NCBI RefSeq assembly: GCF_932526225.1
Contig: NC_064038.1
Location: 12,647,070 to 12,711,069, forward strand
Origin: Nematostella vectensis
Taxonomy: Eukaryota; Cnidaria; Anthozoa; Actiniaria; Edwardsiidae
Reading direction: 5' to 3'
DNA: 64,000 nt
The notes under the pieces were generated by a model. It saw nothing but the letters and a program-made list of their open reading frames with translations. It was not told where the DNA came from and made no database searches. A program made the translations under genes and the position numbers. Every line of letters begins with the position of its first letter. Positions within the stretch are counted from its first letter, which is position 1. Shown piece after piece: positions 23,301-34,177 of the stretch.

Positions 23301-26300
23301 AGGGTGTAAAGCGTAGAGCCCTTCGCATCATACTCCCTGGCTTGAGTTATCAGGTTGCTCTGGAAGTAACTGGCCTTTATCACGCGCGAGTCAGAGCCCT
23401 TGAAATCCGTGCTAAGCGCGCATGGTATCCACCATCATGGGTATTCTCTCAGGTCAGGGAGTACCAATGCTCTTACTCCAGGGCCTCGCACAAGCAGACT
23501 AATCTATCTATCTATCCGTCCGTCCGTCCGTCCGCCCGCCCGCCCGCCCGCCCGTCCGTCCGTCCGTCTGTCTGTCTGTCTGTCTGAGATTCAGGAAGCG
23601 ACCCTCGACTAAGGGTGACTGAGGAGAGTTCCGCTTAATAGAGTTTTTACTGTGTATACCTGTATTTCGTACGGCCATGTTGTCAGCAGATAGCAAACGG
23701 ACTTCATGGCATCTCCGTCATTTAGATCAAGGATGAGCTCCACCCGTGCCTCGTCCATCGCGTCCTGGGGATCCATTTCCTTGCTCTCTGTCTTTTCCCG
23801 GACCTATAAACATAAGCCAAGACGAAGCTTATAACCCTTGGGGGGAGGGGTAACGTAGTATCACAGGTGGTTCATGGGGGAGGGGTCACGTCATCGAAAA
23901 AGATGGGGCCAATATAGAGAACATATAGCAAAGGTGTATGAGGGTCGTGGTAATTGATTTTTTTTCAGTTTCGATTTTTAGTTGGGTACTATGCTAAATA
24001 GCTCCCTTCTTATCAATCATGGGATTGCTCTGCCGCTTAGCTCATTAAAAGAGATTATTATGTTTGTATAAAATCACTTCATTATACTATATCACAGTAT
24101 ACTGGAAATGTTGTACACTTTGATCACATATAATATTTTGCCTAGGTTATGTCACCTAAAAGTCAAGGAAAAACAAGCAAATCCCTCTTCAAATCAGCGA
24201 TAATATAATTGATAACATGTTTTTGGGAAATCGCGAAATTAGTTTCGATTTTTGGTTGCCTACCTCCCATATGTGATTTCTGAAATAAGAATACAAATCG
24301 ATTAGAAAATTGCTATTTTTCAGTTGTGTTCGAGCTATGCTCGATCAAAAAATTGAAAATGGGTACATTTGGTAAAATGTTTAGTTTACTTTTTTAATGC
24401 TAAATAGTCCCCTTCTTATCAATCATGGTATTGCTTTGCCGCTTTTTTAAATAACAAATCGAGACTGGAAATGGCGGCTGAATGGAGATGTCGCCTAATA
24501 GAAGAATCGCCGTGTGCTTCATGCCAGCTTCTCAATATTGCCTAACGGTCTAACTGCGAGATGTAACTAATTAACTTTCAAGACCAAAATTTATTGGTAG
24601 AGGGATATCAACAATTGTAAACGATGACATGTTTAGACAAAAGCAATCAACGGCAAATCAATATCTGCCTGAGGGATAATGTTATATAAAAAAGCACCCG
24701 GTACTGTTGGGTGGAATTTTCTTTGCTCTCTTAGTATTCGTTTAGTAATTTTAATATTTAAAGGCGGGGTGCAACAAATATAAACTCCCACTCTGGCATG
24801 GCAAGAAAAGTTGCCATTAAAGCAGGAAATGGACCAGGATTCACGGAGCCCGTACCAAAGTTACATAACTGCGCGGCAGTTGAAATAAAAAAAAGGGTTT
24901 TATGAATCCTAGCCTCAAGACATTTTAAAGCGACTTATGCAGTGAAATGACGCAATAGGAGAACAATTCAAGCAAAAAAAGCAACAATATTTTACCCAAG
25001 ACTTCATGAAACAATAATGAAAATATAAAAAACCAAATGTGCCGATCATTTTTTTCAATATTCAGCTATTAACTTTCACTTCCCGCTTTCTGCTGTAACG
25101 CTTGCAAAGAAAGACTGTGATTAGTGGCAGTGTCATTTTCTTGAGCTCATTAAAAGAGAAGATTATTATGTTTGTATAAAATCACTTCATTATAATATAT
25201 CACAGTATACTGGAAATGTTGTACACTTTGATCACATATAATATTTGAACCTAAGTTATATCGCCTAAGAGTCAAGGAAAAACTAGCAAATCCCTCTTCA
25301 AATCAGCGATAATATCAATGATAATATGTTTATGGGAAATCGCGAAATTAGTTTTTAACAGTATGCTGTATTTGTATTTAGTCTTTTTTGATAATTACGT
25401 AATATATCTATCTCATCTTTTTTTTTCTATCAAAAGTGCCAACAAGAAACACTCATTACTCTAATGTTGTCTTTCATCGTAGGGCTCAAGTGTTAAGAAA
25501 TAGAACCAAAAATTTACTTACCTTTTCAAAGAATTTTCTCTCTTGATCTTGTTCAATTTCACAGCGTTCTTGGGTGCTATCCATACTTCCCGGGTTACAC
25601 ATAACTTCAAAATTCACCAACTCCTCGGCGGTCTCCCAGCTTTTACTCATTCCCACACGAATCTGTCTCGGATAAGGACCTATATGGCGGTTTGTACGCT
25701 TTAGAAAAAAGCGAGAGAAGACAACAAACACCTCCGATAGGGCACTCATATATTATGACAGAAATGCTTGGCCCCCTAATGTTCTCTTTGTTGTAAAGTA
25801 AGTCTTTTGTCGAAAAACAATCATTCATTATAAATTTATCTCATGACCTAAAAATAAACATCTCTATTTGGATCATAATCAGAAATTAAAATTTAATCTA
25901 TGCAGAGAGCTTATATAAGCAATAAAGTTTAGCATCTAGGATCGAGAATTGAAAAGTCAATACAAATAAACTTTTGCCGCTCCAAAGGATCTCTGGATTA
26001 GGTAATAGTGTTTAGATAGAAGGTGGCGCTAGAAGTAAATAAAAACGGAAATAGTTCTATTATTTCACATTCTTTTCTTAACTGTTATTATGCTTCAGGG
26101 CTGAAAACATACATTTTTTTGTAAATATTATCACCTGTCTGGGTAATGAGAAATACTTTATAGTAAGTGCGCACAGGAAAAATTAAACTCCTACAACTAA
26201 ACAGTATGCAAAATAAAAATTTTCGAGCCGAAAACAAAAATGTTAATATGACATTTAACTCTGTACAAGCCGCTGCTTTTTCTATGGCCAAGAAGTCTAC

Positions 26301-27219
26301 TTGAATTGCCACCTACCCGTGTCTTTTTTTCCTTTTGTCCTAGGTAAAACGCTGACCGCGCATTGATAAAGGAAGGAACATTTGATATTCGATGTTGGAG
26401 TGGCCTTTGATGCTCGTTTTTTCCCCCGCATAGGTTTACTGCTCGATTTTTTCCTGAAAGAGGTGGCGACTTTTTCCCAACCTTTGCTTGCTCGAGTTTT
26501 TTAGTACCTTAGCCTTGATTGATTTTTTAGGGGGGGGGGGACCAGCCACTCCCCCCGTCAAATAACTAATGGTTTGTCCCCCATGTGTTTGGATTACAGT
26601 GGAACACCGCTACCTCGATTGGAGGGAAACAAAAAGCTCGAGAGCGTGGGGTTCGATTTACCCGGATAGTTTGAGAAAAAATTGACCAGGGCTAATTCAA
26701 CATGTGGGGGGCGTGTTATTAGAGTTCGAAGTATCGGTCTTTCACTTTATATGACTTTTCATTTAAAAACGGCAGGGGTGTATTCTCGGTCAAATCGTCC
26801 TCGCGGTGCACAACACGATACAATTAACTGTGGTACTCGGGCATCGGAGCGCTTTCATGTGGGTATCAAACTCTTATTTCGCATATCTCTAATGTATTAT
26901 TTATATCTAATGGACTTGTCAATGGCTGGCGCTGATAAATTATTTTATTGTCGCATAAAAGGGATCGAATTTTTGTTTTCCTTTTTTGATTTTTTTTTTA
27001 TAAAATTATAACAGCCTTCTTATGACGTAAAAAGACTTTGTTTTGAAACATTAACATACTTAAAACATCAAAATCCCTAATTCTGCGAAATATAAAATTT
27101 GCAATAACTCTTATAAAAATAAAACACTTTATTTGTTTACCTTGGCTAGGAACTCCTTCTCGTGTATGAAAATACCCAAAGAACATATCCGTTCGCTTGA
27201 CATTCCTCCTATTTTCCAT
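11343..27219 (-). CDS. TRP-like cation channel, ankyrin N-terminus, coiled-coil C-terminus
   Basis: Fifteen exons, in transcript order: 27219-27141, 25679-25522, 23803-23660, 22368-22115, 22029-21966, 21122-20877, 20087-20014, 19228-19043, 18354-18181, 17546-17382, 15363-15238, 14675-14492, 12247-12190, 11637-11526, 11379-11343. They sum to 2061 nt (686 residues) with matching phases throughout. Residues 80-235 are ankyrin-like (NTALHMAASRNLVTVAEFLLEE). A pre-S1 helix follows (HPVVKLITERKWTKYG, near 320). S1 is about 343-363, S2 380-396, S3/S4 411-457 and S5 478-500. The pore loop is near 526-545 (CIVTSLVRIWSQG), and S6 near 557-580 runs into NVLIAQLSHTYELVQ. A charged coiled coil lies near 640-672, and the protein ends TASTTVM. 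Known members are plasma-membrane or organelle cation channels; the ion and stimulus cannot be read here. Only part of an ankyrin domain is present, so it is shorter than TRPA or TRPV. Weak points are the start exon, the exon 4/5 junction, and exon 13, whose donor is GC. Confidence 0.8.
11846..12059. mobile_element. MITE-like palindromic element in channel intron 13
   Basis: Ends are inverted copies (ATGCCTGGTGCACACTAGT at 11846 and its complement ending at 12059), and inner parts (CATAACGACAT and complement) also pair. Length is about 214 bp with no coding capacity. No clear target-site duplication was seen. Confidence 0.75.
12190..12247 (-). other. Channel exon 13 with GC donor
   Basis: A 58-nt exon preceded by a pyrimidine-rich acceptor (CATTATTTTCCAG) and followed by AAAAG|GCAAGC. 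Its phases (0 in, 1 out) are what is needed to join the S6 exon to the coiled-coil exon. It encodes NLRVKYYTPKETRNIDDIK. It is the only candidate I found in the gap, and would make intron 13 of the GC-AG class. Confidence 0.6.
12706..14250. repeat. 25-bp minisatellite, about 60 copies, channel intron 12
   Basis: The unit is about CAAAGGCTCTATTACTCACGGTGCG, with interspersed variants (ACTTACGG, CAAATGCTC). A higher-order repeat is visible: the CATAAGGCTTTATTAC variant recurs at about 13620 and 13848, and a CGCGATGAGC variant block recurs at about 13158 and 13933. The unit length is not a multiple of three and lacks stops on the plus strand, which explains the long overlapping plus-strand open frames. 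On the channel's sense strand each unit carries GTGAGT or GTAAGT. The right edge beyond 14170 is degenerate. Confidence 0.95.
14251..14491. other. Degenerate array edge and intron 12 start
   Basis: Decayed copies of the 25-bp unit fade out by about 14400. The exon 12 donor (TGG|GTAAGG in sense) is at 14491-14486. Confidence 0.5.
15717..17376. repeat. 49-bp minisatellite, about 34 copies, channel intron 10
   Basis: The consensus unit starts CACATGTCAATCACATCACC and includes TATCAATCACCTCAAC and TTGTCAGTC. Each unit is itself built of about three TCAATCAC-like subrepeats. Variant types (CCCGTCAC against ACCTCAC) interleave, showing homogenisation. More decayed TCAATCAC repeats extend left to about 15395. 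The right edge runs directly into the 5' splice site of channel exon 10 (exon ends at 17382). The long plus-strand Thr/Ser/His frames are translated repeat, not genes. Confidence 0.95.
17652..17885. repeat. ~82-bp triplication in channel intron 9
   Basis: Three nearly identical direct copies, each starting AACAAGGGGT and ending at a GCCACAAA segment. In the channel's sense each copy contains a pyrimidine-rich run ending in ATATAG, resembling a 3' splice site, about 100 to 340 nt upstream of the real acceptor of exon 10. Confidence 0.9.
18349..18680. repeat. Degenerate ~75-bp direct repeats starting at exon 9 acceptor
   Basis: GGCTC(G/A)CTGAGAGATAA followed by an AACCACGTTAAGTA-type block occurs at 18349 and 18423, with more decayed GGCTCACC copies near 18500, 18580 and 18652. 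The first copy contains the real acceptor of channel exon 9 (exon edge 18354). Confidence 0.75.
19415..19698. mobile_element. 284-bp MITE with ~50-bp TIRs in channel intron 7
   Basis: The left end GTGGTGTTACACGGGATAAC is repeated inverted at the right end (19643-19698), and the similarity extends inward through AAAAACTTTTCGCGATA. There is no coding frame. Structure is that of a non-autonomous DNA transposon. Confidence 0.85.
19867..19980. repeat. Foldback repeat beside channel exon 7
   Basis: Arms 19867-19901 and 19946-19980 (CCACAACTCTTTGCGACAC and complement) pair over 35 bp with a 44-bp loop. It lies 33 bp inside intron 7 from the exon 7 donor (exon ends 20014). Confidence 0.85.
20215..20440. 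repeat. GGTGATAGT-type simple repeat
   Basis: Irregular trinucleotide-based repeat (GATGGTGATAGTAATATGGTG) in channel intron 6. Confidence 0.8.
20485..20815. repeat. Degenerate ~65-bp tandem repeats
   Basis: Four diverged copies share a core CCATCTCTTAGGGTATAAAA, followed by a CGACCA block. They sit in channel intron 6, ending about 60 bp from exon 6. Confidence 0.7.
21160..21840. repeat. (GATGGT)n/(GAT)n repeat, 680 bp
   Basis: A nearly pure hexa/trinucleotide repeat in channel intron 5. It creates open frames of poly-His on the minus strand and Met/Val on the plus strand. Neither is a credible gene. Confidence 0.95.
22566..22895. repeat. Dispersed repeat copy A
   Basis: Shares long inverted similarity with 56400-56770: the CGGTACAGGCCGGTTGAG end, the GAGCTGTGTTTGCTGA block and the TGTGTTTTGAGGCCATG end are all present in reverse there. 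It lies in channel intron 3 and has no credible coding frame. Confidence 0.7.
23016..23500 (+). mobile_element. Non-LTR retrotransposon fragment (reverse transcriptase C-terminus)
   Basis: The open frame encodes KNKRLYALRLLK, then LIRSVLEYASPVWSALLDYL and KRRALRII. This is the typical thumb/C-terminal signature of LINE reverse transcriptases. A HGYSLRSGS motif follows in another frame, so at least one frameshift is present. It lies in channel intron 3, opposite to the channel's direction. It is a dead fragment. Confidence 0.8.
23500..23587. repeat. Stepwise tetranucleotide microsatellite
   Basis: A run of TCTA units turns into TCCG, then CCCG, then TCCG, then TCTG, as if single-base changes had spread by slippage. 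It directly follows the LINE fragment, where a 3' tail would be expected. Confidence 0.9.
24041..25353. repeat. Pair of ~205-bp direct repeats 1.1 kb apart
   Basis: Segments 24041-24244 and 25146-25353 are about 93% alike, both starting CTCATTAAAAGAGA and ending ATCGCGAAATTAGTTT. A shorter repeat (CTTCTTATCAATCATGG) also recurs at 24008 and 24414. The pair could be LTRs of a very small element or a segmental duplication; no coding frame lies between. It lies in channel intron 2. Confidence 0.75.
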
Positions 27220-28870
27220 ACGTTTACTCGCGTTCTTGGCCCAATGGGATATCAAGTAACCTTATCGATAAACCTAAACAGTTAAATAACTCTGGTTTGA
27301 GGACGAAATTCACCCAATTCATATAACCGTCATAAAAGACACTTTGAGCCAACTTATTGACATAGGATGCGCAATTAAACAAAGCATGATGTTGATGTAG
27401 CTCACTAATTGCTCTTTTAACCCAAAACTATAATGCACCAGGCGGAGAGGAAATTTAACAATCGCCTAATTCCCACCGGATGCGACAATTCATAGTTTTA
27501 TCTGTCCATAAAATAGAAAACGAAGGTAAAACAATAACTGACGAAGTATTTTTGTTGATTCCTTTTCTTTTGAATTTGGCATAGATGACATAAAACACTG
27601 GGCGAAAATATAAATTTACAAGGCTTTACATGGTTTCTTAAATGCTCCTTAAATTTACTAGATAAATTTAGTAAATTTAAGTTTAACGCGCCCTAACAAG
27701 CGTCGGATTGATTGACATTCATTGACATCGAAACAAAAGCCTCACGTGTGCATCGCGCTGAAATCATTAGCTTTCATCTGCTTAACAAAAGACAAATCTT
27801 GTGAACGGATTTGAAGTCCATTCTAAGTGATACTCGTGTCTTTGCCGTTACTGTAACCGACGCTCGAAACTGAGCTAGGCTCATTCACTTTTGGTATAAA
27901 AGCAAAGCGAGAATTTGGCTATTATTTTATAGCAACTAATTAGAAAAACAAGACAGCAAAAGGCAGAGTAGCAACAAGTGAAAGACGTTTTGAAAGAGCA
28001 GGTAAACACGGGAACAGACAGTCGCGTGAAGATAATAAGAACCGCAATCGTACCGAAGGGCGCAGAGGCCGCAAGAAATACCAAACGATCCAGAATGCCA
28101 GGTACGAATAGCTATTTTGAAATAGATAAAGATTCTCTAAGACTTCAAGATGGGGAATTGTCTGGCCAGCTGAAGCTTACATGACAATGATGCATTCGGT
28201 CCGACTTGCGACTTTAAAACTGTTTAAAGGTGATATTTAAGCAGTTTGAGATTCCTTAAAATTGATTAAACATTAATTTATACTACATTTAAGAAGGTCC
28301 TAGACTTGCCCGAAATGCCCTTAAATATATTATTTTAGAACATTTCATTACATTTAAAAACAGTTTAAAGGTGATATTTAAATATTTTAAGATTCCCTTT
28401 CTAACAGCATTTAGGGATTTCTTCAAGTCACTTAAATGTACTTAAATGTAAGATTTAAAAATTCTTAAATAACATCGTAAAGACAGTTACGGAGATATTT
28501 AAGTTGTCTTTCGGAATGTTTCCAACAGGCTTAAATCTATATTTTCACCCAGTGAAAGTCCCTTTCTTGTGCTTGTTTTGATAATAGTCTCGAAGAAATG
28601 ATCTTCCCCGAGTCTTATCTCTAAAAATCTAACTCATTCAATTCGATCCCTAAGTCTGGCTAATCTTTACAAAACAAGGTTCATAATTTGAATTTTTGAT
28701 GACACCCTATTATTTTATACTGAGTGCGCTGGGCATGGTGGCCTACAACCCCATCAAAAAGCTGGTCGAACACACTAACACTTGTAAAAAACAATTGCGA
28801 AACCGCAAGCATTGCAACAAAAAAGCATATATAGCGCGCACACTATCGCTGCTAATTAGACCCCTCCTTA

Positions 28871-28920
28871 CGCGCTCCCTGTGTGCCCGATCTTCGCGAC
28901 GCCCTGGGTCCCCGAGGATG
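28871..28920. repeat. Dispersed GC-rich block, copy 1
   Basis: The block GCTCCCTGTGTGCCCGAT through CCCTGGGTCCCCGAGGATG recurs almost unchanged at 32979-33030 in the same orientation. It is probably part of an uncharacterised repeat family. Confidence 0.75.
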
Positions 28921-29799
28921 ATTAGACCGTACAACGGAAAGTCAAAAAACTATTTTGTCACGTGATCTATTATGTAATACAAGGAACGTAAAGCCACTGA
29001 AGAAATTGTGTCTTCTCTCTCTATCTGGAATTGCGCATTTTTCAGGTTTTTCCGTCATGTCTTTTGCAAGCAAATACAAATTTGGGGGAGAACATGGGAA
29101 TCACTTTTCAGAACAGTCAAATAGCTTTATGTGGTTATCAACCGTCCAACACTCCCTGGTATCTGGTATATCAAATTCTATATCAGTCACCTTAATTTAT
29201 ACGTAAACAAACCAAAACACGAGTACATTATCATTACAAATACAAGATCATGGAAATCACCGTAATCACCAGAAAAACAGTACTCTGTTAACTCGTATAA
29301 GTACTCCATTAGTCTTTATCCTGCAGTCTTAAGAATAAAAGTAAATTAGATAGCCGAGAAAGATAATATAAGAGTATAATAAGAGTTCATATGTACCGAA
29401 ACGTTATCAATTCTAACACAGCTAATAGGCTGTATTGTTACGAAATGAAGCTTAACAAAGGTTTAACCTTTGCATACCTGACTTATATTGTGCTCTTATT
29501 GCAGGTCACTCACGCCTTTGGATATCGCAGGACGAACATATAGGACAAACTCGCACCAAACTCGTACTTGACATTATCGGTACTTTAACATTGCTTCGTT
29601 TGGTAATCTAGGGATTACGTAACAGTGCTCAAAGCCAGATAGAAGCAGGAATCCGGAACGGAAGAACAGATTACAAATAACTCGAGGAGAGGTCATCTGA
29701 ATTTCAAGCCAAGGGGCAACCCACCCCTTCCAGAATTCTTTTTGCTCGGAGGGAGCGCAGCGACCGGAGCAAGTCTAATCTTGGTATCGCATATGCGAA

Positions 29800-29995
29800 A
29801 AGCTGATTTTTCGTGTCCACACCACAGGCTTCCCAGTCGGCTGATTTGTATTTTTATTTCATGCTGATCAGCGGTCTTTTCAGCGCATGCGCGAGTTTCA
29901 TATAGTGGATGCGATTTTTCGTGTCCACACCACAGGTTTCCCATTTGGCTGATTTGTATTTTGATTTCATATCGATCAGTGGTCTTTTTCGAGAA
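29800..29995. repeat. ~116-bp tandem duplication
   Basis: Two direct copies share GATTTTTCGTGTCCACACCA, GGCTGATTTGTATTTT and GATCAG(C/T)GGTCTTTT. Confidence 0.8.
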
Positions 29996-30510
29996 CCCCT
30001 GTACTGAAACATCGTTCGTCCCGTCCTCCGAGCATTCACTTTCTATTAGAAACTTCTAGTTTAAGTAATGCTCCGTGTAAGAACTACGGTGAATCGATAG
30101 GTCCTGCGGCAATAGGGGTTCGTTATCTTTTTAACTAATCTAATTAATATTGCTATGCTTATTGGTTCAAGACGCTCTGCCCGCCGAATTTGAACTTTGG
30201 AGTCACATTTCTCTGAAATAAGTGCTCTTGCACTCATATTTATTAGGGGGCTTAGGTTCGAAGTAAGAAAGCTTTCAACCTTTGCATTTTTGTTAAAATC
30301 GTATGTTCGGAGCATGGGGAAATCCCTTTCGGATATCTGCTAATAACTTTTTATACTTCACTTATTACAATTTTGCGCTTTGTCTCTTGCCAAAGCAAAC
30401 ATTCCGCTGGCTAAACGTGTGAAAATACGGTCTCACATTTCCAAAAGCCTGTTAGTGCGGTAGAATTTAGCTTTCCAAAGAAAGTCACTTTTTCTTTCAA
30501 AGATTTTTGA

Positions 30511-30734
30511 CAACGATTCTCATGTTAAGATTGACAACTAAAACGATTCACGCCTTTAAATAAAGTTACCAATTTTGCTTTATTCGATCCTCAATACAAC
30601 TATTATCGCATACAAGCCACAGCAACGATTTTCATGTTAAGATTGACAACTAAAACGATTCACGCCTTTAAATAAAGTTACCAATTTTGCTTTATTCGAT
30701 CCTCAATACAACTATTATCGCATACAAGCCACAG
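30511..30734. repeat. 112-bp tandem duplication carrying a poly(A) signal
   Basis: Two nearly identical 112-bp copies begin at 30511 and 30623. On the minus strand each contains AATAAA (30579-30584 and 30691-30696), just downstream of the stop codon at 30780. The duplication thus doubles the likely 3' end signal of the next gene. Confidence 0.85.
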
Positions 30735-30779
30735 CAATAAAGTTTACTGGAATTCACAGTAGTAGCAGTCCTCTAATTA

Positions 30780-32217
30780 TTATTTCATCGACACAGCCAG
30801 AACGCACAATATTTTCTTAAAACAAGCCGCAAGCAAGGTTTGTTCCATAAGCTCATTGATGAAGTCGAGAGTGTCCAGCTTATAATCGGGGTCTCCGTCT
30901 TCGATACATAGTGGGCCATGAGGATTCACGGAAAATTTCTGCGAAGAAATTGTAATTCTTCTGGCTCCAGACGGGCTGCATTTATATTCATTATTTCTTT
31001 CAGCTTTTTGCATCTGCATAAGCATTCCACTGCTCTTACTGACAATTGCGGGTTATTGCTGATATTTATATTTTACAATTTTCTAAAAAAATATTTTCGC
31101 TTCACCAAACGCCGTATCTTCTACTTCAATGCATCGTTCTATGTCCTTTAGTTCTATGTCCCTTAGTTTAGTTGATGCTTTCTTGAGTCGTACCGCATCA
31201 ACTGATGACGGCAAAATTTGCCCTAGTGCAGAGGTTTCCTCAATGTCCTGTAAAAAAAGTACACACAAACTTAAGATTCCTTCTCAACTTCATTTCTTGA
31301 ATATCAGAACTTATAAAAAATACAAGGCAACTACAGTCAACTCCCTCAGAAGCAGACACGTCAGGAACTAAAAACAGTGTTACAAGGGCTGTCAGCTAAT
31401 AAAAATGAAGAAAGACATTGTTTGAATGGAAAGGAAGACAAAACCCTGCATTTTGTTAAGTTATACGCTTACAATTTTTTCACTTTGACGGGAGTTTGCT
31501 GTACCTCAATTTCAGGGTGCCAAACCCCAGGATGTTTCGCTACATTCAAGGAATACATTCGGGCTTGTTGGTATTTACATTTCACCCAGCTTATAAATCA
31601 GGCTCACATAACTTATATTTACATATTCACACCGTAAACTCAAATGACAACTTCCCGTAATAAAACTCTTTTAGTAAAATAGAACGAGTAAAATATTTCG
31701 TTCCCTTCTGAACCAGTTATTTGTCTCTCAAGTACTTATTGACCTATGAATTTTTTACCTGGAATGGTTCTAACGCGGCTTCAGCAGCGGCGCTGGTCTC
31801 AGAGGTTTCCGGTTGGAAAAACACGCTGGAACTTGAGGCAGTTTCATCTCTACAGCTCTGCAATTTTGATTTTCGAAATAAATAACAAATTGAAAAGGAG
31901 GATCAAGACTGGTCAAGACAGTACAGAAACAGCAGAATCTATACGGCAAGCGACAGAACATTGACTTTGAGAAAGATCATTTTTCTCACCTCGTGTGAAG
32001 TTTTCATGCGTTTGTTTCCAAGCTCCAAATCGACTCGCTGTCGACAGTATATACAAATGCTTCTAGACCAGCCCTTTTTGCCTTTGTCATCTAGCTCCAA
32101 GAAAACTTTCTCTACTCTGTTCGCCTTTCTCAGGGACCTCTGTTCCACATCTGAAGGCTTACTGCCACACCAAGCCTCGTGGTTTGGGCAGCAACATGCC
32201 TGCCTTTTGAACACCAT
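30780..32217 (-). CDS. Small protein with Cys-rich N-terminus, unrecognised
   Basis: Four exons in transcript order: 32217-31990, 31857-31759, 31247-31106 and 31003-30780, giving 693 nt (230 residues). Phases match (0, 0, 1). Start is the ATG at 32217; the open frame upstream has no other ATG. Residues 1-76 are basic and Cys-rich (MVFKRQACCCPNHEAWCG; SRSICIYCRQR), compatible with a small zinc-binding fold. Exon 2 is Ser/Ala/Glu-rich, exon 3 is charged and helical (LKKASTKLRDIELKDIERC), and exon 4 ends LLAACFKKILCVLAVSMK. The exon 3/4 junction is the weakest, since the acceptor lacks a good pyrimidine tract and an in-frame alternative would extend exon 4 upstream to 31025. I do not recognise the family. 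Confidence 0.5.
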
Positions 32218-34177
32218 AACAAGCTTTTCTAACTTCTCGGACAAAGTTTGCAAACAAACAGAACTCAGAAGCGTTTCTTTAAAGTATATACAATAGATTT
32301 TCAAACTATTTTCGAAGAGATAATGAATAGCGAGAGACTTGTCTTAATATATCGAGGAGGAAGCATGTAGAATTCAAAATGGCGACGTGAGCGCTAGGTC
32401 GGAAATGTAACTTCCGAACATACGATCCGGACAAAACTCGGGGATAAGTCGTAACAATGCAACCTTTGTTTTATTCTTAATTTAAATGTTTGTCAATCAA
32501 TGGATAAGGTACGGAAAACACCCGAAGATGTATTTTAGCCAATCAGAGGGCAGGATTTTACTGAAGTTTTATAGCTACTTCTGCGCATGCGTTGCCGCAG
32601 GGTACCGTAGTTCTTACACGAACCATTACTTAAATAAAAATCGAGATTGTTGCATTATTGTTACTTTTAATGACATCCTAAGACGGTAAATGGCAAGAAT
32701 ACATGTGTAGGTATATTCTTATATAGGGACGTAAAATGACAATGTTTTGACTTTTCCTGTCATCAAGGGGCGGTAAGTGTTACTTTTTGTGCTGTGATAA
32801 AAGGAAAAATTGAAATCCGTGATTGCTACCTTCGCCGTGATTCGTGAATGGAAAGGTTTGATCAGCCTGATTTGTGATCTATGCTCTTTAAAATCCATGA
32901 ATCGTGATTTCTCAGCAAATATTTATCCTCAGTAAATATTTATCCTTGTCGTCAGTTTGTCGTGAAGGGTTGATTTTTCTCGCGCGCTCCCTGTGTGCCC
33001 GATCTCCGCGACGCCCTGGGTCCCCGAGGATGGATAAGAGTTCACTTTGCAGTGAGGGGTATAGGGGACGCCCTACTCCTCTAAGGACTGAAGGTTTAGA
33101 AAAAGTGTAGGAGCTAAGCGTATAGGACCCGAGGTATAAAAGGCGCGGACCTGCCCTAAGTGCGACCTCGGCTAGATCCATGAAGTGCATAGCTCCTTTA
33201 AACACGAGGTTCCGCTATAAAAGGGAAAGCTCCTCCCACCCCGGGCTCAAATTTGCAATTATAATCAAAACACTGCCACGCTAGCGGTCACAAATTATAA
33301 GTCTCCTGTAAAATATTACTTATCTCTGAGCCTAAGTCGGCTTGAATAAAACTATTTTTGCAAAGGTAACAACACATTTGTGTTAAGAGGTTGATAAATA
33401 AGTTATTTGTTGTCTACTCACGTTTTCGGTGCAAAGTTTTAAGTTTTGCGCTATCCATAATCTAGCGCACATTCATAAATTATTCTCGCGCTGTGATGAA
33501 ATGCTTGTATTTTAGAGCGCACACAGCTAGGTATAGCATTATTTTACGATAGAAAGAAAGATTTTTAGATAGACAACTCTAGGAATGATATTTAATTATG
33601 TTTAGAATATGAAATTTGAATTTAGCGCTCAGAGCAGTTGTCATGTCATGACTCATTGACGGCTGATTGATGACTGATTGTTCTTGAGCCCGGGGGTGGG
33701 AGGAGCTTTCCCTTTTAGCGGAACCTCGTGTTTAATATAAAAAAAAGCAGAGCCGCAGATTAACCTCGATCAATTTTTTAAACCTTCGCAATCTCTAATC
33801 GTTATTTGCGTCCTGCTCTAAGAGAAGATTGAAAGTTCGGTTGTTTTTGCATTATATGTGTTTTTAAACATTGTTCCTCGATGATGATGTTTTTTTTTAT
33901 TTTGCTTATTGTTATGGAGTTCTGCACTTTACGAAGTCTAGCGGGAATGACGACGTAAACTAGGCACGCAATTTTCATATCGAAAGGTCCTTATTCAAAT
34001 TAACAAATTAGCTGCCTAAGTTTGTTCTAGCAGTTTGTAATCTTTCCCTAAAGTCACTATCATGATCGCTATCCTGAGTAGTTATTACGGTAAATACAGT
34101 TACAAGAAATATCTCTGTATCTGCTTTATAGAGCTGTTGTCTGACTTGCTTAACTCACGATGTGCACACCCGTCTAG
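32218..34177. other. Intergenic region between two minus-strand genes
   Basis: Contains the second copy of the dispersed GC-rich block (32979-33030) and a MITE-like element (33200-33733). AATAAA on the minus strand at 33896-33901 is a candidate poly(A) signal of the gene ending at 34178. Nothing else is supported. Confidence 0.5.
33200..33733. mobile_element. 534-bp MITE-like element with ~50-bp TIRs
   Basis: The left end AACACGAGGTTCCGCTATAA continues through AAGCTCCTCCCACCCCGGGCTCAA, and this recurs inverted at 33684-33733. The repeated ends are flanked by TTTAA-like sequence, so a TA or TTAA target is possible. There is no coding frame. Confidence 0.8.

Larger units (their letters stand above)
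27220..30779. other. Intergenic region upstream of the TRP-like gene
   Basis: No gene could be supported. 28207-28545 is AT-rich with a diverged duplication (TTTAAAGGTGATATTTAA at about 28223 and 28371). 28871-28920 holds a dispersed GC-rich block that recurs at 32979-33030. 29800-29993 holds a tandem duplication. A TATAAAA at 27895 precedes a short Arg-rich open stretch (27960-28102) that I could not turn into a gene. Confidence 0.5.

Noticed and set aside
27978-28184. 68-residue plus-strand frame near a TATA-like box
   Set aside because: The alternative Arg-rich frame and this one both lack a clear start or splice partner; neither can be supported.
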